From positions 1,856,781 to 1,920,780 of the forward strand of contig JAKSZT010054399.1 of the NCBI GenBank assembly GCA_026826555.1: a DNA stretch of 64,000 bases, written 5' to 3'. The stretch comes from Tolypeutes matacus (Eukaryota; Chordata; Mammalia; Cingulata; Chlamyphoridae). A model generated the notes under the pieces. That model did no database searches and was not told the origin of the DNA. It saw only the letters and a program-made list of their open reading frames with translations. The position numbers and the translations under genes are program-made. This document shows positions 1-8,993 of this stretch, piece after piece (the first letter of the stretch is position 1; each line of letters begins with the position of its first letter).

Positions 1-400
1 CCCAGGTGTCCATCAACAGATGAATGGATAAACAAACTGTGGTCTATCCACACGATGGAATATTATGCAGCTGTAAGAAGAAATGAAGTCATAAAGCAAT
101 AGGCAACATGGATGAACCTGGAGGACATTAGGTTGAGTGAAGCAAGCCAGACACAAAAGGACAAATAATGTATGAATGCATTACTATGAACCAAATATAT
201 TGTGTAAAATATTGTTTGATTCACACACACACACACACACACACAAAAAAATTTACATGTATCCATTACATTTAAATGAGAAATGTATATATTTATTCAT
301 CTGTGTTTACTTTTTAGTTTTTAATTGCTTATGTTTTCAATTATTAAATGTACAAAATAAAGTTTAAAAAAAAAGTGTAAAAAAAAACAAAAAAAAACAA
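1..400 (+). mobile_element. L1 3' end (3' part and 3'UTR)
   Basis: The fragment begins inside the window edge with the conserved L1 stretch that encodes or follows the ORF2 C-terminus (bases around 6-60), runs through a 3'UTR with a CA microsatellite, and ends at AATAAA (356-361) and an A-rich tail (366-400). It is nearly the same as 21,241-21,611, differing mainly in the microsatellite, so both belong to one fairly young L1 subfamily. The small reading frames here are not genes. Confidence 0.85.
222..244. repeat. (CA)n microsatellite
   Basis: About 11 CA units inside the L1 3'UTR. The sister copy near 21,457 has only about 4 units followed by CAA repeats, so the tract has changed length since the copies diverged. 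Confidence 0.95.
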
Positions 401-667
401 TAGGATGGGTTGGATGAAAATACACCAAATGGAGGATACAGACTATAGTCAGTAGTAAACGTTGAGGAAGCTCTTTCATAATTTGTTACAATGCTTCACC
501 ACAATGCAAGGATGTTTCTTGTGGCGTGATGTATATGAGCCCTGTAGGATGTTATGCATGTTTGTTTTGTAAGTTCACAACTTTACTATACACTTGTTGT
601 TTATGTATGTTCGTGTATGAATAATATACTTCAGTAAATTGTTTTTAAAATAAATTAAAAAAAAAAA
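401..667 (+). mobile_element. Second L1-type 3'UTR, directly after the first
   Basis: This stretch follows the A-rich tail of the first L1 and has its own AATAAA (649-654) and poly(A) (657-667). Its middle resembles the 3'UTRs at about 48,300-48,540 and 53,380-53,560 (an actatagt-like stretch, then a thymine-rich stretch and a ttgtaaca-like block), so I read it as a 3'UTR of another L1 subfamily. It could be a separate insertion or a segment carried by the first L1. Confidence 0.6.
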
Positions 668-739
668 GAATTATAGCAGAGTGATTGGCATCCCATTGGC
701 AGATGCTACCTGGGTGGTGCTTGCATGAGAAGCTGTCTA

Positions 740-935
740 ACCTGGTGGTTAGGTGTGTGGACCTTGTAGTCAGTGAGAGCTGGGTTAGCGTCCTCACTTA
801 CCTCTTACTATCTTAGCTTATGTACATTTTTCACCAGCCTATGAAAATTGGAATAATTTTAGTACCTACCTCATAAGGTTAATCATAAAATTGTGAGGAT
901 TATATAATTTAATGAACAAAATTCAGAGTGCAGGA
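740..935 (+). repeat. MIR SINE fragment
   Basis: The order of motifs fits MIR: a tRNA-like 'gtgtggacc' start, the core with 'agctgggtt', and the 3' part in which 'acctacctcataaggtt' precedes a run ending in 'gtgaggattatat'. It is diverged, as expected for this ancient mammalian SINE. Confidence 0.7.
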
Positions 936-1164
936 AATTCTACAGGATGAGTGACACTGTTTCTTTGTTAAACAAATTGAAAGGAAAGGAAAGATGTTAC
1001 TGGGCCAGGGGAGAAGGAGTGGGGGAGGGAGGAATGAATCCATGTAGTCCATTTTAGCACAGAGCTTGACAATAAAAATATTAGCTCTTATTAGTTTTTA
1101 TTGTGTGCCTTCCAAACTAAACTATAGAATAGTTTGCTTAAATTAAATAAATATTCATGACATC
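936..1164. other. Unassigned spacer
   Basis: No gene or clear repeat is seen. The stretch is AT-rich with a short purine-rich block near 980-1,035. Confidence 0.5.
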
Positions 1165-1166
1165 TT

Positions 1167-1228
1167 AAAAAAAAAAAAAACAACCCTCCACCACCCCCCG
1201 ACCACGGCGGCCCCCCCCCGGGGGGGGG
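1167..1228. repeat. Homopolymer-rich block with C9G9 palindrome
   Basis: A run of 14 A is followed by a C-rich stretch and then exactly nine C (1,211-1,219) and nine G (1,220-1,228). The block sits just beyond the 3' tail of a reverse-strand DAS SINE. It may be a decayed tail or a sequencing or assembly error, since homopolymer palindromes are error-prone. Confidence 0.6.
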
Positions 1229-1366
1229 TTTGTTTTTTGTTTGTTTTTTTTTTTCCATTTGTTTGCTTCTTTGTTTTGTTTTTGTTTTTAGGTGGTACTG
1301 GGGATCGAACCCAGGACCTCGTACATGGGAAGCAGGTGCTCAACCACTTGAGCTACATCTACTCCC
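1229..1366 (-). mobile_element. DAS-type tRNA-derived SINE (short form)
   Basis: On the reverse strand the element starts at 1,366 with a tRNA-like head containing box A (tagctcaagtggttgag) and box B (ggttcgatcc, around 1,301-1,312), then 'accaccta' and an A-rich tail. The head resembles tRNA(Ala)-derived DAS SINEs of armadillos. It is not a functional tRNA gene, because the 3' half cannot complete the cloverleaf. Confidence 0.85.
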
Positions 1367-1373
1367 ATGATTC

Positions 1374-1874
1374 TTTTTTTTTTTTTTTTTAAGATTTATT
1401 TTCTCTCTTCCCACCCCCTCGTTGTTTTCACTTGCATGTCTGTTCGGCTTCTTTGTTTCTTTAGGAGGCACTGGGAACCAAACCCAGGACCTCCGCATAT
1501 GGGAGGGAGGCGCCTAATCGCTTAACCCACCTCCTCTCTCTGCTTTGTTGTGTCTCTCATTATGTTTTTCTTCTTGAGTCTCTTGTTGTGTCATCTTGTC
1601 ACTTCAGCTCGCCATGCCTGCCTGTTGCGCCAGCTTGCCGTCCTGCCTGTCCTCTTTAGGAGGCACCAAGAACCTCTGCTCCCTGCCTTTTTTGTGTGTC
1701 TCTCATTATGTTCTTCTTCTTGTGTTTCTTGTTGTATCATCTTGTTGCATCAACTTGCCACACCTGCCTGTTGTGCTGGCTCACTGTCTTCTTTAGGAGA
1801 ATCCGGGAACCGAGCAATAGACCTCCTATGTGGTAGGCGGGAGCCCAACCGCTTGAGCCACATCCGCTTCCCCC
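1374..1874 (-). mobile_element. Long composite DAS SINE with internal duplications
   Basis: Read from 1,874 leftwards, the element has a tRNA-like head ('ggggaagcggatgtggctc'), then a body holding further head-like segments. The phrase around 'ctttaggaggca' or 'ctttaggagaat' appears at about 1,465, 1,657 and 1,792, and the 'tctcattatgtt' block at about 1,555 and 1,703. It ends in a T-run on the forward strand (1,374-1,391). TGATTC flanks it at 1,368-1,373 and 1,875-1,880. The reading frame at 1,550-1,987 is a by-product of this repeat. Confidence 0.8.
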
Positions 1875-1906
1875 TGATTCTTTTTTTTTTTTTTTTTCCC
1901 CTGATT
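1875..1906. repeat. TGATTC duplicated around a 16-base T tract
   Basis: TGATTC (1,875-1,880), then about 16 T, then CCCC, then TGATTC again (1,901-1,906). The T tract plus CCCC looks like the two extreme ends of a reverse-strand SINE whose body is missing, because DAS heads begin with GGGG on their sense strand. Confidence 0.5.
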
Positions 1907-2140
1907 CATTTTTTAACCTGCTGTATAAATTTCCCTCAGCTGTTTAAATTCCTTTTAGAAAGCCAATTCCATGTTCTGCATCATTAAACTGTGTTCTTCT
2001 CTTCTGTAAGAATAGTACCTCAATAATGACTTCTTAATCTTCTAGAAACCATTCACATATCAGAGTTAACATGATAGAGGAATAATATAACTGCTTCTAC
2101 TACACATATGCTAATATTAGGGAGGAAGTGGTACACAGCA
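1907..2140. other. Unassigned spacer
   Basis: No gene or recognisable repeat. AT-rich unique-looking DNA. Confidence 0.5.
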
Positions 2141-2260
2141 GAACAAGCATAGAATTTAGAGCCAAACAGCTTGGGGTTCAAATCCCAGCTTTACCAATAC
2201 TGGGGCTTTGTGCAAGTGACCTAGCCTCTCTGAACCTATAATAATGCTTAACTCAAAATG
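2141..2260 (+). repeat. MIR SINE fragment
   Basis: The MIR core is recognisable: 'ggggttcaaatcccagct' followed by 'tgtgcaagtgacctagcctctctgaacct' in broken form, the usual position of the conserved core. Confidence 0.8.
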
Positions 2261-2329
2261 TTTGGTAGACCAGAAGTAAAGTATGTGAAGCACCAGAAGT
2301 TCCTCAGTAAATAGGTGTATCATTTTCAT

Positions 2330-2435
2330 TTGTATTGTAGCTCCTTGAGGGCAGGCATGGAGCTAATTCAACTCTAGCATCTAGAATAGTGCAGCATTGA
2401 GTGCATGCCAAAGTAATGTGAATGAATGAATGGAT
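2330..2435 (+). repeat. L2 LINE 3' end fragment
   Basis: 'gctccttgagggcaggcatgg' in shortened form followed by a diverged 'gaatgaatgaatgg' tail matches the conserved 3' end of L2. Confidence 0.65.
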
Positions 2436-2744
2436 GTGAGTGAAGTCATAGTGGAGTGAGAAAAGCAATGGATTTTGAGCACTTCCATCAGCCAACAGCA
2501 TAATCGTTAGAAACTTTGTTGGGTCTCTGTTTCCTCAAGTGTAAAATGAGCAGGTTTAGCTGAATCATCTCTGTGAACCCTTCCATCTTAAAATTCAATG
2601 ATTTTATGGGATAGAGCAAATATTTGGTCTCAGAGGTAGGTAGGACCCATCAGAGATGCCTCCGTCCCACCCTCCCCCCTTTCTGCTTCACAGGATGATG
2701 GCTGTGTACTGAGCTAACTTTCCCTATTGCTGTCTCTACTGAGT
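2436..2744. other. Unassigned spacer
   Basis: No gene. A possible MIR 3' remnant ('tgggtctctgtttcctcaag', about 2,520-2,540, then 'gtaaaatga') is the only repeat hint. Confidence 0.45.
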
Positions 2745-2860
2745 TTAATAGTGTCCCCCCAGAGTCCTTTCTACCCAAAACCTGCGAATGTGACTTTATT
2801 TGGAAATAGGGTCTTGGGAAATCTTGGTGGCAAAAGTGACAGAAGCCCTAATACTAACCA
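2745..2860 (+). repeat. Possible MaLR-like LTR fragment
   Basis: 'aacctgcgaatgtgactt' followed by 'tatttggaaatagggtctt' resembles the 5' part of ancient mammalian MaLR LTRs. It is short and diverged and the ends are not visible. A homopolymer junction (C-run then A-run, about 2,897-2,920) follows. Confidence 0.4.
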
Positions 2861-3214
2861 GGATTTACTTTCTCAATATTCTGGCAGAATTTCCTGCCCC
2901 CCCCCAAAAAAAAAAAAAACCTTAAAAAACACTGAAGGCTTAAGAAGCTCCAAAAAGAGGGAAGCTCCTATCATTTGAGTAAAGACAATGAACTTTGAAG
3001 ATAAGAACTTTGTCCATTAGTCTAGACTCACACATATTTTCAGAGAGCTATTTTGTCTGGCTAAATTCCTATCGTAGCAATTCCATTAACTTATGGTCAG
3101 GTAATATGGATTATTAAGAAATGTAAGAGTTAGGCAGACTTTGGGTACATAGTTATTCACTCTACAGTTCTACAAAACTTCTCTGTATTTTGAAATTTTT
3201 AAATCTTAGATCTA

Positions 3215-3360
3215 TCTCTTATAACCTGTGTGAATTCAGATAGGTTGATTACCTTCTCTAAGCTTTGGTTTTCTCATCTGTTAAAGGGGAGAGTGATAGT
3301 AGTAATAGCTACTTCTTAGAGTGTTGTAAGGAATATGCAAAGTGTCTAGTATATAAACAT
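3215..3360 (+). repeat. MIR SINE fragment
   Basis: A MIR core is visible: 'ataacctgtgtgaattcag', 'accttctctaagctttggtttt', then 'catctgttaaaggggagagtg', in the MIR order. Confidence 0.75.
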
Positions 3361-4099
3361 GTAAGGAAAGATACAACAAAAATAACTCCTAATCATAGGT
3401 TGCTAGGTTGTGTTTTAAGGCCACAGTGAAATGGTTGATAAAGTAGAAACATCCTGTCTCTGCCAATGTTGTAACGTAAGCTGTCCCTCCCTTCCACCAC
3501 CCTGCCACAGGTCCAAGAGCTCTCAGCTATTGGAAAATGTGAAAATGCACTTGGACATCACAGCCAGCACTGAAATCACCTTCTGGCACAGTGTGAGACT
3601 GTTCTGATTCATACTCAGCTTTTTAGATTTGTTATTTGTCTTCCTTTTGTCATTGATGTGTTCCAAGTTTTGTTCTGCTGTTCATTTCCAGTGAGTAATT
3701 CCCAAATGGGGTCTCCCAGCAGGTCCCTTAGTATGAAGAGATAACTGGTCAGCCAGGCATGTTGGGACCATACTACAATAACACCAAGCTTAAAGTGCCT
3801 CTTTTCTTTTAGTACCCCAAAAGGGCCCCAAATAAAGTTTCTTGATGTAAAATAATTCCTTTTCATAATTAATTGGTCCATTAATATGTTCCCAAGATGT
3901 AATAACAAATATCTGGGACATTAAACCCATTGTTTCAACTGGCCAGCAGACAGCCTGTTTTGTCAACTGATTATCTGGTTTTGTCATTAGATAAGTCCTT
4001 CTTTCACTATATTCAAATTAAGAACTTAGCTTGACAAGCCATTGTTTGCCAAACATTGATTTTAATGCTGGGCGACTTATAATTCATACGCTATATATA
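3361..4099. other. Unassigned non-genic stretch
   Basis: No gene or clear repeat. Short reading frames on the reverse strand (for example 3,615-3,908) lack family features. Confidence 0.5.
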
Positions 4100-4217
4100 G
4101 CTAGTACTTACTGTGCCAGGTAGTGGACTTAAATTTTGTCATGTTAGTCCAAGAAACATCTCCAGAAGATAGTTACTACTACTGCTATTTATAATTATTA
4201 CAACTATTATTACTAGT
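4100..4217 (+). repeat. MIR SINE, left half (split by LTR array)
   Basis: 'tagtacttactgtgccagg' with following 'tagttactactactgct' fits the second half of a MIR. The element resumes at 5,408 after the LTR array, with CTAGT repeated at the break (4,213-4,217 and 5,408-5,412). Confidence 0.65.
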
Positions 4218-5407
4218 TGTATTAGTCAGTCAAAGGGGTGCTGATGCAAAGTACCAGAAATCTGTTGGCTTTTATAAAGGGTATCGTATTAGTCAGCCAC
4301 AGGGGTGCTGATGCAGATTACCAGAAATCGGTTGGTTTTCATAAAGGGTATTTATTTGGGGTAGAAGCTTACTGTTACCAGGCCATAAAGCACAAGTTAC
4401 TTCCCTCACCAAAGTTTATTGCCACTTGTTGGAGCAAGATGGCTGCCAACATCTGTAAGGGTTCAGGCTTCCTGGGTTCCTCTTTTCCCAGGGCTTGCCT
4501 CTCTCTGGGCACAGCTATTCTGTTATCTCCACGAGGCCAGCTATAGACTATTGGGCAAATGGCTTGCTTCCCTTCCCGGGGCCTTCTCTCTTTCCTCACA
4601 ACCAAGCTCCTCTGTGTGCTTACTTCCCGGGGCTCCAGCTCAAGACTCTGCATCAGAACTCCAGCATCAAAACTCCAACTCACTCCTCTGCTCTGTCATG
4701 TAGTTTTGTCATGTCCTACTGCGTGGCCCAGTCAAAGCCCTAATCCTAACTTCATCATGCCCAGAGGAACAGACCAGTTTACAAGCATAATCCAATATCT
4801 ATTTTTGGAATTCATAACTCTATCAAACTGCCACAGGTATTTATTTGGGATAAAAGCTTATAGTTATAAGTCCTTAAAGAGTCCAACTCAAGGCACCATA
4901 AGAGGTACTTTCTCATCAAAGTCTCTTGCCACATGTTCAAGCAAGATGGCGGGCACTCTCTGCCTGGTCTCTCCTTCCTTCTTCCTCTTAAGGCTCTGTA
5001 GGCGCAGTTTCTTCCAGTCTCAGCTGCAGGCTGGCATAGGGCTTGTCTCTCCTCCTGGGGCTTTAGCTGTTTGAGCCTTCTCCTTTCTGTCACATGGAAG
5101 AACTGAAATGACCAAATTCTCTCCTCTTCCATGTCTATAGAGCTCTCTCTGTCTTCCTCTATCTTCTTCTGTTTGTCTTCTTGAATGAGTGTCCATTTAT
5201 ATCAGCCCACCAAGGGGGTGGGGACTTAACCTGAGTTACACCCTGCTGACATGGTCAAATCAAAGCCCCAGTCGTAACATAATTTAATCAAAAACATCTC
5301 GGCTGAATCTAATACAGTCAAAGGGTATCACGCCCAGAGGAACAGACCAGTTTACAAACATAATCCTTATCTTTTTTGGGGTTCATAAATAATCTCAAAC
5401 TGCCACA
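4218..5407 (-). mobile_element. Solo LTR array, MaLR/ERVL-like, three partial units
   Basis: The array starts TG (4,218) and ends CA (5,407) with a 5-bp target duplication CTAGT, as expected for ERVL-class LTRs. On the reverse strand the 3' end resembles the MaLR LTR terminus (a gactaataca-like end), there is a TATA-like 'tgatataaatgg' near 5,190-5,201, and AATAAA in the context 'ccccaaataaata'. It contains three units: a roughly 70-bp piece (about 4,218-4,287), a nearly whole unit (about 4,288-4,838) and a third lacking its first about 65 bases (about 4,839-5,407). The same family is seen as one simple copy at 24,123-24,746. The reading frames here (up to 171 codons) are not genes. Confidence 0.75.
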
Positions 5408-5525
5408 CTAGTTATCCCCATTCAGCAAATGATGAGGAACCTGTAGTTAGCCTTAGCAGATACAACTTGTTAAGAGGCAGGGTTAGGATTTGAATCCAGG
5501 TCTATCTGGCACCAAATTCCAAACT
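5408..5525 (+). repeat. MIR SINE, right half
   Basis: 'gttatccccattcagcaaatg' in near-MIR form, followed by 'gggttaggatttgaatccagg', continues the MIR interrupted at 4,217. Confidence 0.7.
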
Positions 5526-5640
5526 TAGAAATTTTGCAGAGATTCTTAATCTTTTTGGGAGGTGTGGCCTCACTGGTAGTCTCATAAACTTATGGACCCC
5601 TTCTCAGAACAGTGTTTTTAAATTAAAAAAAAAAAAAGAG

Positions 5641-6695
5641 CTCTTGGCAGCCGTCTGGGCTAGAGGCGCAGCGATGGGCTCGGTGCTGAGCAGCGACAGC
5701 GGCAAATCCGCGCCTGCCTCGGCCACCCCGCGGGCCCTGGAGCGCAGACGGGACCCCGAGCTGCCCGTTACGTCCTTCGACTGCTCCGTGTGCCTCGAGG
5801 TGTTGCACCAGCCTGTCCGGACCCGCTGTGGCCACGTGTGTGTGTGTCCATTTTGTCAGAGGGAATTGGATGAAGACAGCTTGCTGGATCATTGTATTAC
5901 TCATCACAGATCAGAAAGGAGACCTGTGTTCTGTCCACTTTGTCATTTAATACCTATTGAGACTCCAAGCAGCTTCAATGGCAGTTTAATAAGACATTTG
6001 CAAGTCACTCACACTTTGTTTTATGATGATTTCATAGATTTTAACATAATTGAAGAAGCTCTTATCCGAAGAGTCTTAGACCGGTCACTTCTTGAATACG
6101 TGAATCATTCAAACACCACATAGCTTTATTAAAAGGGACGGGAAGGGGACCATACAATTGCACCACTTTTTAATATGCTGCTTGAACAGTTGGAGGGAAA
6201 TTGTCACTATTTGGACAAAAATGTACAACACAGTTCTATTTTGTCCCTGTTTATTGTTATATTGGATTTTAAAACTGTTTCATTTTGATAAATGTTTTGC
6301 ATTCATGAGCTTCTTAGACACTTAACAAAAAAATGGTCTCCATCAGCCATTAATAGGATGGAACAGAACACAAGGCTGGTATTTGGGTTGAGAGTCTTTA
6401 TTTACAATTTGGATGACACTGTGTGTAGTGCTATGCATTAATAACTACCTTCATGTTTAGGCAAGATAACTAATCTTTGTTCTATATAAAAAAGATGGAA
6501 AGTGAAACAAAGTGCTGACATTCAAGGAAATTGAAAGCTGTTTTAATGCTCATTCTAATTTCTAATAGAATAACATGAATACACTAATAGGAATAGAAAA
6601 GGAAAATATTGGAAGTCAAAAAAGTCCATTTAACAAAACTGTATTACATAATACTGTAACAAAATAAATGTGTTAGGAATGTATAAAAAAAAAAA
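5641..6695 (+). pseudogene. RNF125: RNF125 processed retrocopy with in-frame internal deletion
   Basis: RNF125 is a membrane-linked RING E3 ubiquitin ligase that acts in RIG-I and T-cell signalling. The reading frame from ATG 5,674 to TAG 6,121-6,123 encodes 149 residues with no stop or frameshift; the family protein is 232 residues as I recall it. Visible: an N-terminal MGS myristoylation-type start; the first four RING ligands C37, C40, C52, H54; then an abrupt junction V55/C56, followed by the C-terminal zinc-finger ligands (C58, C61, H73/H77 and C87, C90, H108, H113) and the helical C-terminus. About 83 residues are missing, so the other four RING ligands are gone and ligase activity is unlikely. 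It is intronless, has AATAAA (6,663-6,668) and poly(A) (6,685-6,695), and both ends show A-run plus GAG (5,625-5,640 and 6,685-6,698), the signs of L1-driven retroposition. Expression is unknown. Confidence 0.93.
5674..6123 (+). CDS. Open reading frame retained in the RNF125 retrocopy
   Basis: The chosen start is ATG 5,674, which matches the start of RNF125 (MGSVLS); the upstream TTG at 5,644 only extends into 5'UTR. The frame has 149 codons with few changes from the mammalian parent protein, which suggests either a young copy or some constraint. I list it separately because the frame is open, not because there is evidence of translation. Confidence 0.4.
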   Translation: MGSVLSSDSGKSAPASATPRALERRRDPELPVTSFDCSVCLEVLHQPVRTRCGHVCVCPFCQRELDEDSLLDHCITHHRSERRPVFCPLCHLIPIETPSSFNGSLIRHLQVTHTLFYDDFIDFNIIEEALIRRVLDRSLLEYVNHSNTT

Positions 6696-6698
6696 GAG

Positions 6699-7082
6699 GG
6701 ATTACAAAGGAAACTATATTGAAATATTGATATCAAGATGTCTTTAAAAACAAATTTATGATATAGTGATTGTATTAATACATTAAATAGTCAGCTCTAG
6801 TAGCAGGTCTAATAAGTACCTAAATTTTGAAATGATAATATGTGTAAACAATATTTCAAGATAGCTGTAACAACCATAATGTGATAATAAAAATATTTTT
6901 GATTTCTTTTAGTGACAAGTATTCCAAAAACCACTGGGGATTGTTTCCTATACTAACAACTGAAGGAAATGCTAAATTTCTCCTGAGAGTTTAGTGTTAG
7001 TGAAAATAAAGATGTAATTTTTTCCCATCTAAGTGTGGGCTCTTGAAATATCTCCAATCCTGTAAATACATTGACTCTTTTT
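6699..7082. other. Unassigned spacer
   Basis: AT-rich DNA after the retrocopy. No gene or repeat was recognised. Confidence 0.5.
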
Positions 7083-7207
7083 TTTTTTTTTTTTTAATTT
7101 ATTTTTATTGTGGGTAAAAATCAAAGTTCTCACAATACATACAAACATTTGCAAAATGATATGTAAATATATATGCATATATGTGTATTTGCTTACAAAA
7201 ATGTGAT

Positions 7208-7239
<32 letters not shown>

Positions 7240-7395
7240 TTTAAGAGGTGCTTAGATTACCCAAAATATTACATGGAACCCACTGGGATTCCCATGTTGC
7301 CCACCTCCCACACCTCCCACCACATCCCACACAAACATCTCCCACAAGTGTGGCCCACCACCCTCAATGAACTTACACATCCTGGACCTTTATCT
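7083..7395 (-). mobile_element. L1 3' end fragment
   Basis: A T-run on the forward strand is the reverse-strand poly(A), followed by 3'UTR text also found at 50,633-50,930: 'cttagattac', then 'attcccatgttgcccacctc' here versus a close variant there, and 'tgtggc' near the end. The pairing of two copies supports a repeat of xenarthran L1 origin. Confidence 0.7.
7209..7231. repeat. (TA)n microsatellite
   Basis: About 11 TA units ending in a T run, inside the L1 fragment. Confidence 0.95.
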
Positions 7396-7410
7396 CTGCC
7401 ATGTCTTTCA

Positions 7411-7520
7411 TGTGTTCAACAAACATTTATTGAGCACCTGGTATATGGTAGGCATTGTGCTAAGAAGTACCAGATATACAAGGACTGAATCAGACCATGT
7501 GCTTACCCTCACAGCCTACC
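7411..7520 (+). repeat. L2 LINE 3' fragment
   Basis: 'caacaaacatttattgagca' followed by 'ggcattgtgctaagaa' and 'ccctcacagcctacc' is the conserved L2 3' region. Confidence 0.75.
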
Positions 7521-8674
7521 AAAAGTATCACATAATATAAGATTATGATATAGACTCAAGATATAAACAAATTATTGTGGATGTACTTGTTTGTGATCTC
7601 TAAATGTGTTGCCTGAATCCTCCCTCTGACTAAGCGGCCTGAAATAGACTTCCACAATCATATAACTTTTTCTTTCATTTCTCACAAATGCCTTCTACTG
7701 TGCACCCATTCTTAATTTTCCAGTTAGTTGCTCAGTTAGTCAGGGTCTGAATGCCTGTAAAACAGAGAATATTTATGCAGGGAAATGGTTACACAGATGA
7801 TGGAGGGGCTGAGAAGACAATAGGGAACAGCAAAGCAGCTGAGAGATTGGCGATGGAAGCCCCTAACCCCTGCCGGCTGGAGGAGTGAAGGGAGCAGGTC
7901 ATGTTACCAGAGTCCAGAGGCTGGGATAACCCACTGGAAGCTGGACCCATTGTGGGCCAGCATTCAGCAGGAGTTGGAGCCACAGAAAACACACAGCCAT
8001 GACAGAGAGAGAAGAAATACCCTGGCTCCTCGGCTCTTTACCTGGTTGCTTCCAGACCTGTTAGCAAACACCAGAGACTGGGAATCTTTACTTTTCTGAG
8101 CATCTGAAATCATCCACTATGGGGAAAGTTTCCCTTAAGCTTTCTACTCCAAAGTATACGTTCATAACCCGGGTGGTAGGGTCCTCAAGAGAGAAAACTT
8201 TGGTTTTTGGGGGAGGGATATGTGGAAAATTCTTACATAACATAATGATTTGTGGCTCTCTAAAGCTCAACCTTATCTGATAATGTCTTATTCCTTAGTA
8301 TTTAATTTCTCTGGTCAGGGATAATTTAATTTAATTTTAAACTACTTAATTTTTAAATGTTATTAATTTAATTTTCCCCCTCAGTGAACCATAATGAAAA
8401 AAAAAATAATGCCCCAGAGGATGAAAAGCACTTTTTTTCTTTCTTTTCGCCTCTTTGATACATTCTTATAACAATAGAATTTTTTTCACTTTACTTCAGA
8501 AATTTTCTTCCTAGCTTTCTTCCCAGGTTAGTCCTTTCATCCTGTTAAGAAACTCTCCTTCCTTACTTGGTTCCAGTTGTAAACAACAAAAATCACTTTG
8601 TTGGATTTAAGCAAAACAAACACAAACTTTAATTGAAAGCTTATTGTTATCTTAAGAAATTTTCCACATTAGAA
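7521..8674. other. No gene recognised; possible old repeat at 7,740-8,050
   Basis: A stretch at about 7,740-8,050 ('gggaaatggttaca', 'ggaggggctgagaag', 'gggccagcattcagcag') resembles an old interspersed repeat also hinted at near 29,100 and 43,430, but I cannot name the family. The rest is AT-rich with no coding signs. Confidence 0.4.
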
Positions 8675-8993
8675 CAAAACAAGTTAAAGAAACCAGAAAG
8701 AATAGTTCAAAACAAGTTAAGAAACCAGAAAGAATGCTTCCCATGTATGAGGTCCCGGGTTCGATCCCTGGTACCTCCTAAAAACAAAACAAAGAAATGA
8801 AAAAACTGACTCTCATTGCTTCCTATGTACGAGGCCCTGGGTTTGATCTGTGGAACCTCCTAAAAACAAAACAAACAAATGAAAAAACCCAACTCTCACT
8901 GGGAAGCAGATGTAGCTCAGTGGTTGAGCACCTGCTTCCCATGTATGAGGTCCTGGGTTCAATCCCTGGTACCTTCTTAAAAAAAAAAAAAAG
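8675..8993 (+). mobile_element. Tandem DAS SINE array (three partial units)
   Basis: Two partial units, starting at about 8,735 and 8,819, begin in mid-head at 'ttcccatgtatgagg' or a variant and run through box B (ggttcgatcc at about 8,759) and 'ctcctaaaaacaaaac'. A third, nearly whole unit (about 8,900-8,993) has box A, box B and a poly(A). A short duplication of 'aaaccagaaagaat' at about 8,690 and 8,721 precedes them. Confidence 0.8.

Noticed and set aside
1550..1987. 145-codon frame
   Set aside because: It lies in a reverse-strand composite SINE. The composition reflects T-rich repeat DNA.
4559..5074. 171-codon frame
   Set aside because: It lies inside the LTR array, with no protein-family features.
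5674..6123. RNF125 as the true functional gene
   Set aside because: It is a single exon with poly(A), flanking duplications and a large internal deletion. The real gene has introns.
8900..8970. tRNA gene (box A and box B present)
   Set aside because: This is the head of a DAS SINE followed by an A-rich tail. There is no complete acceptor stem, and similar copies occur many times.
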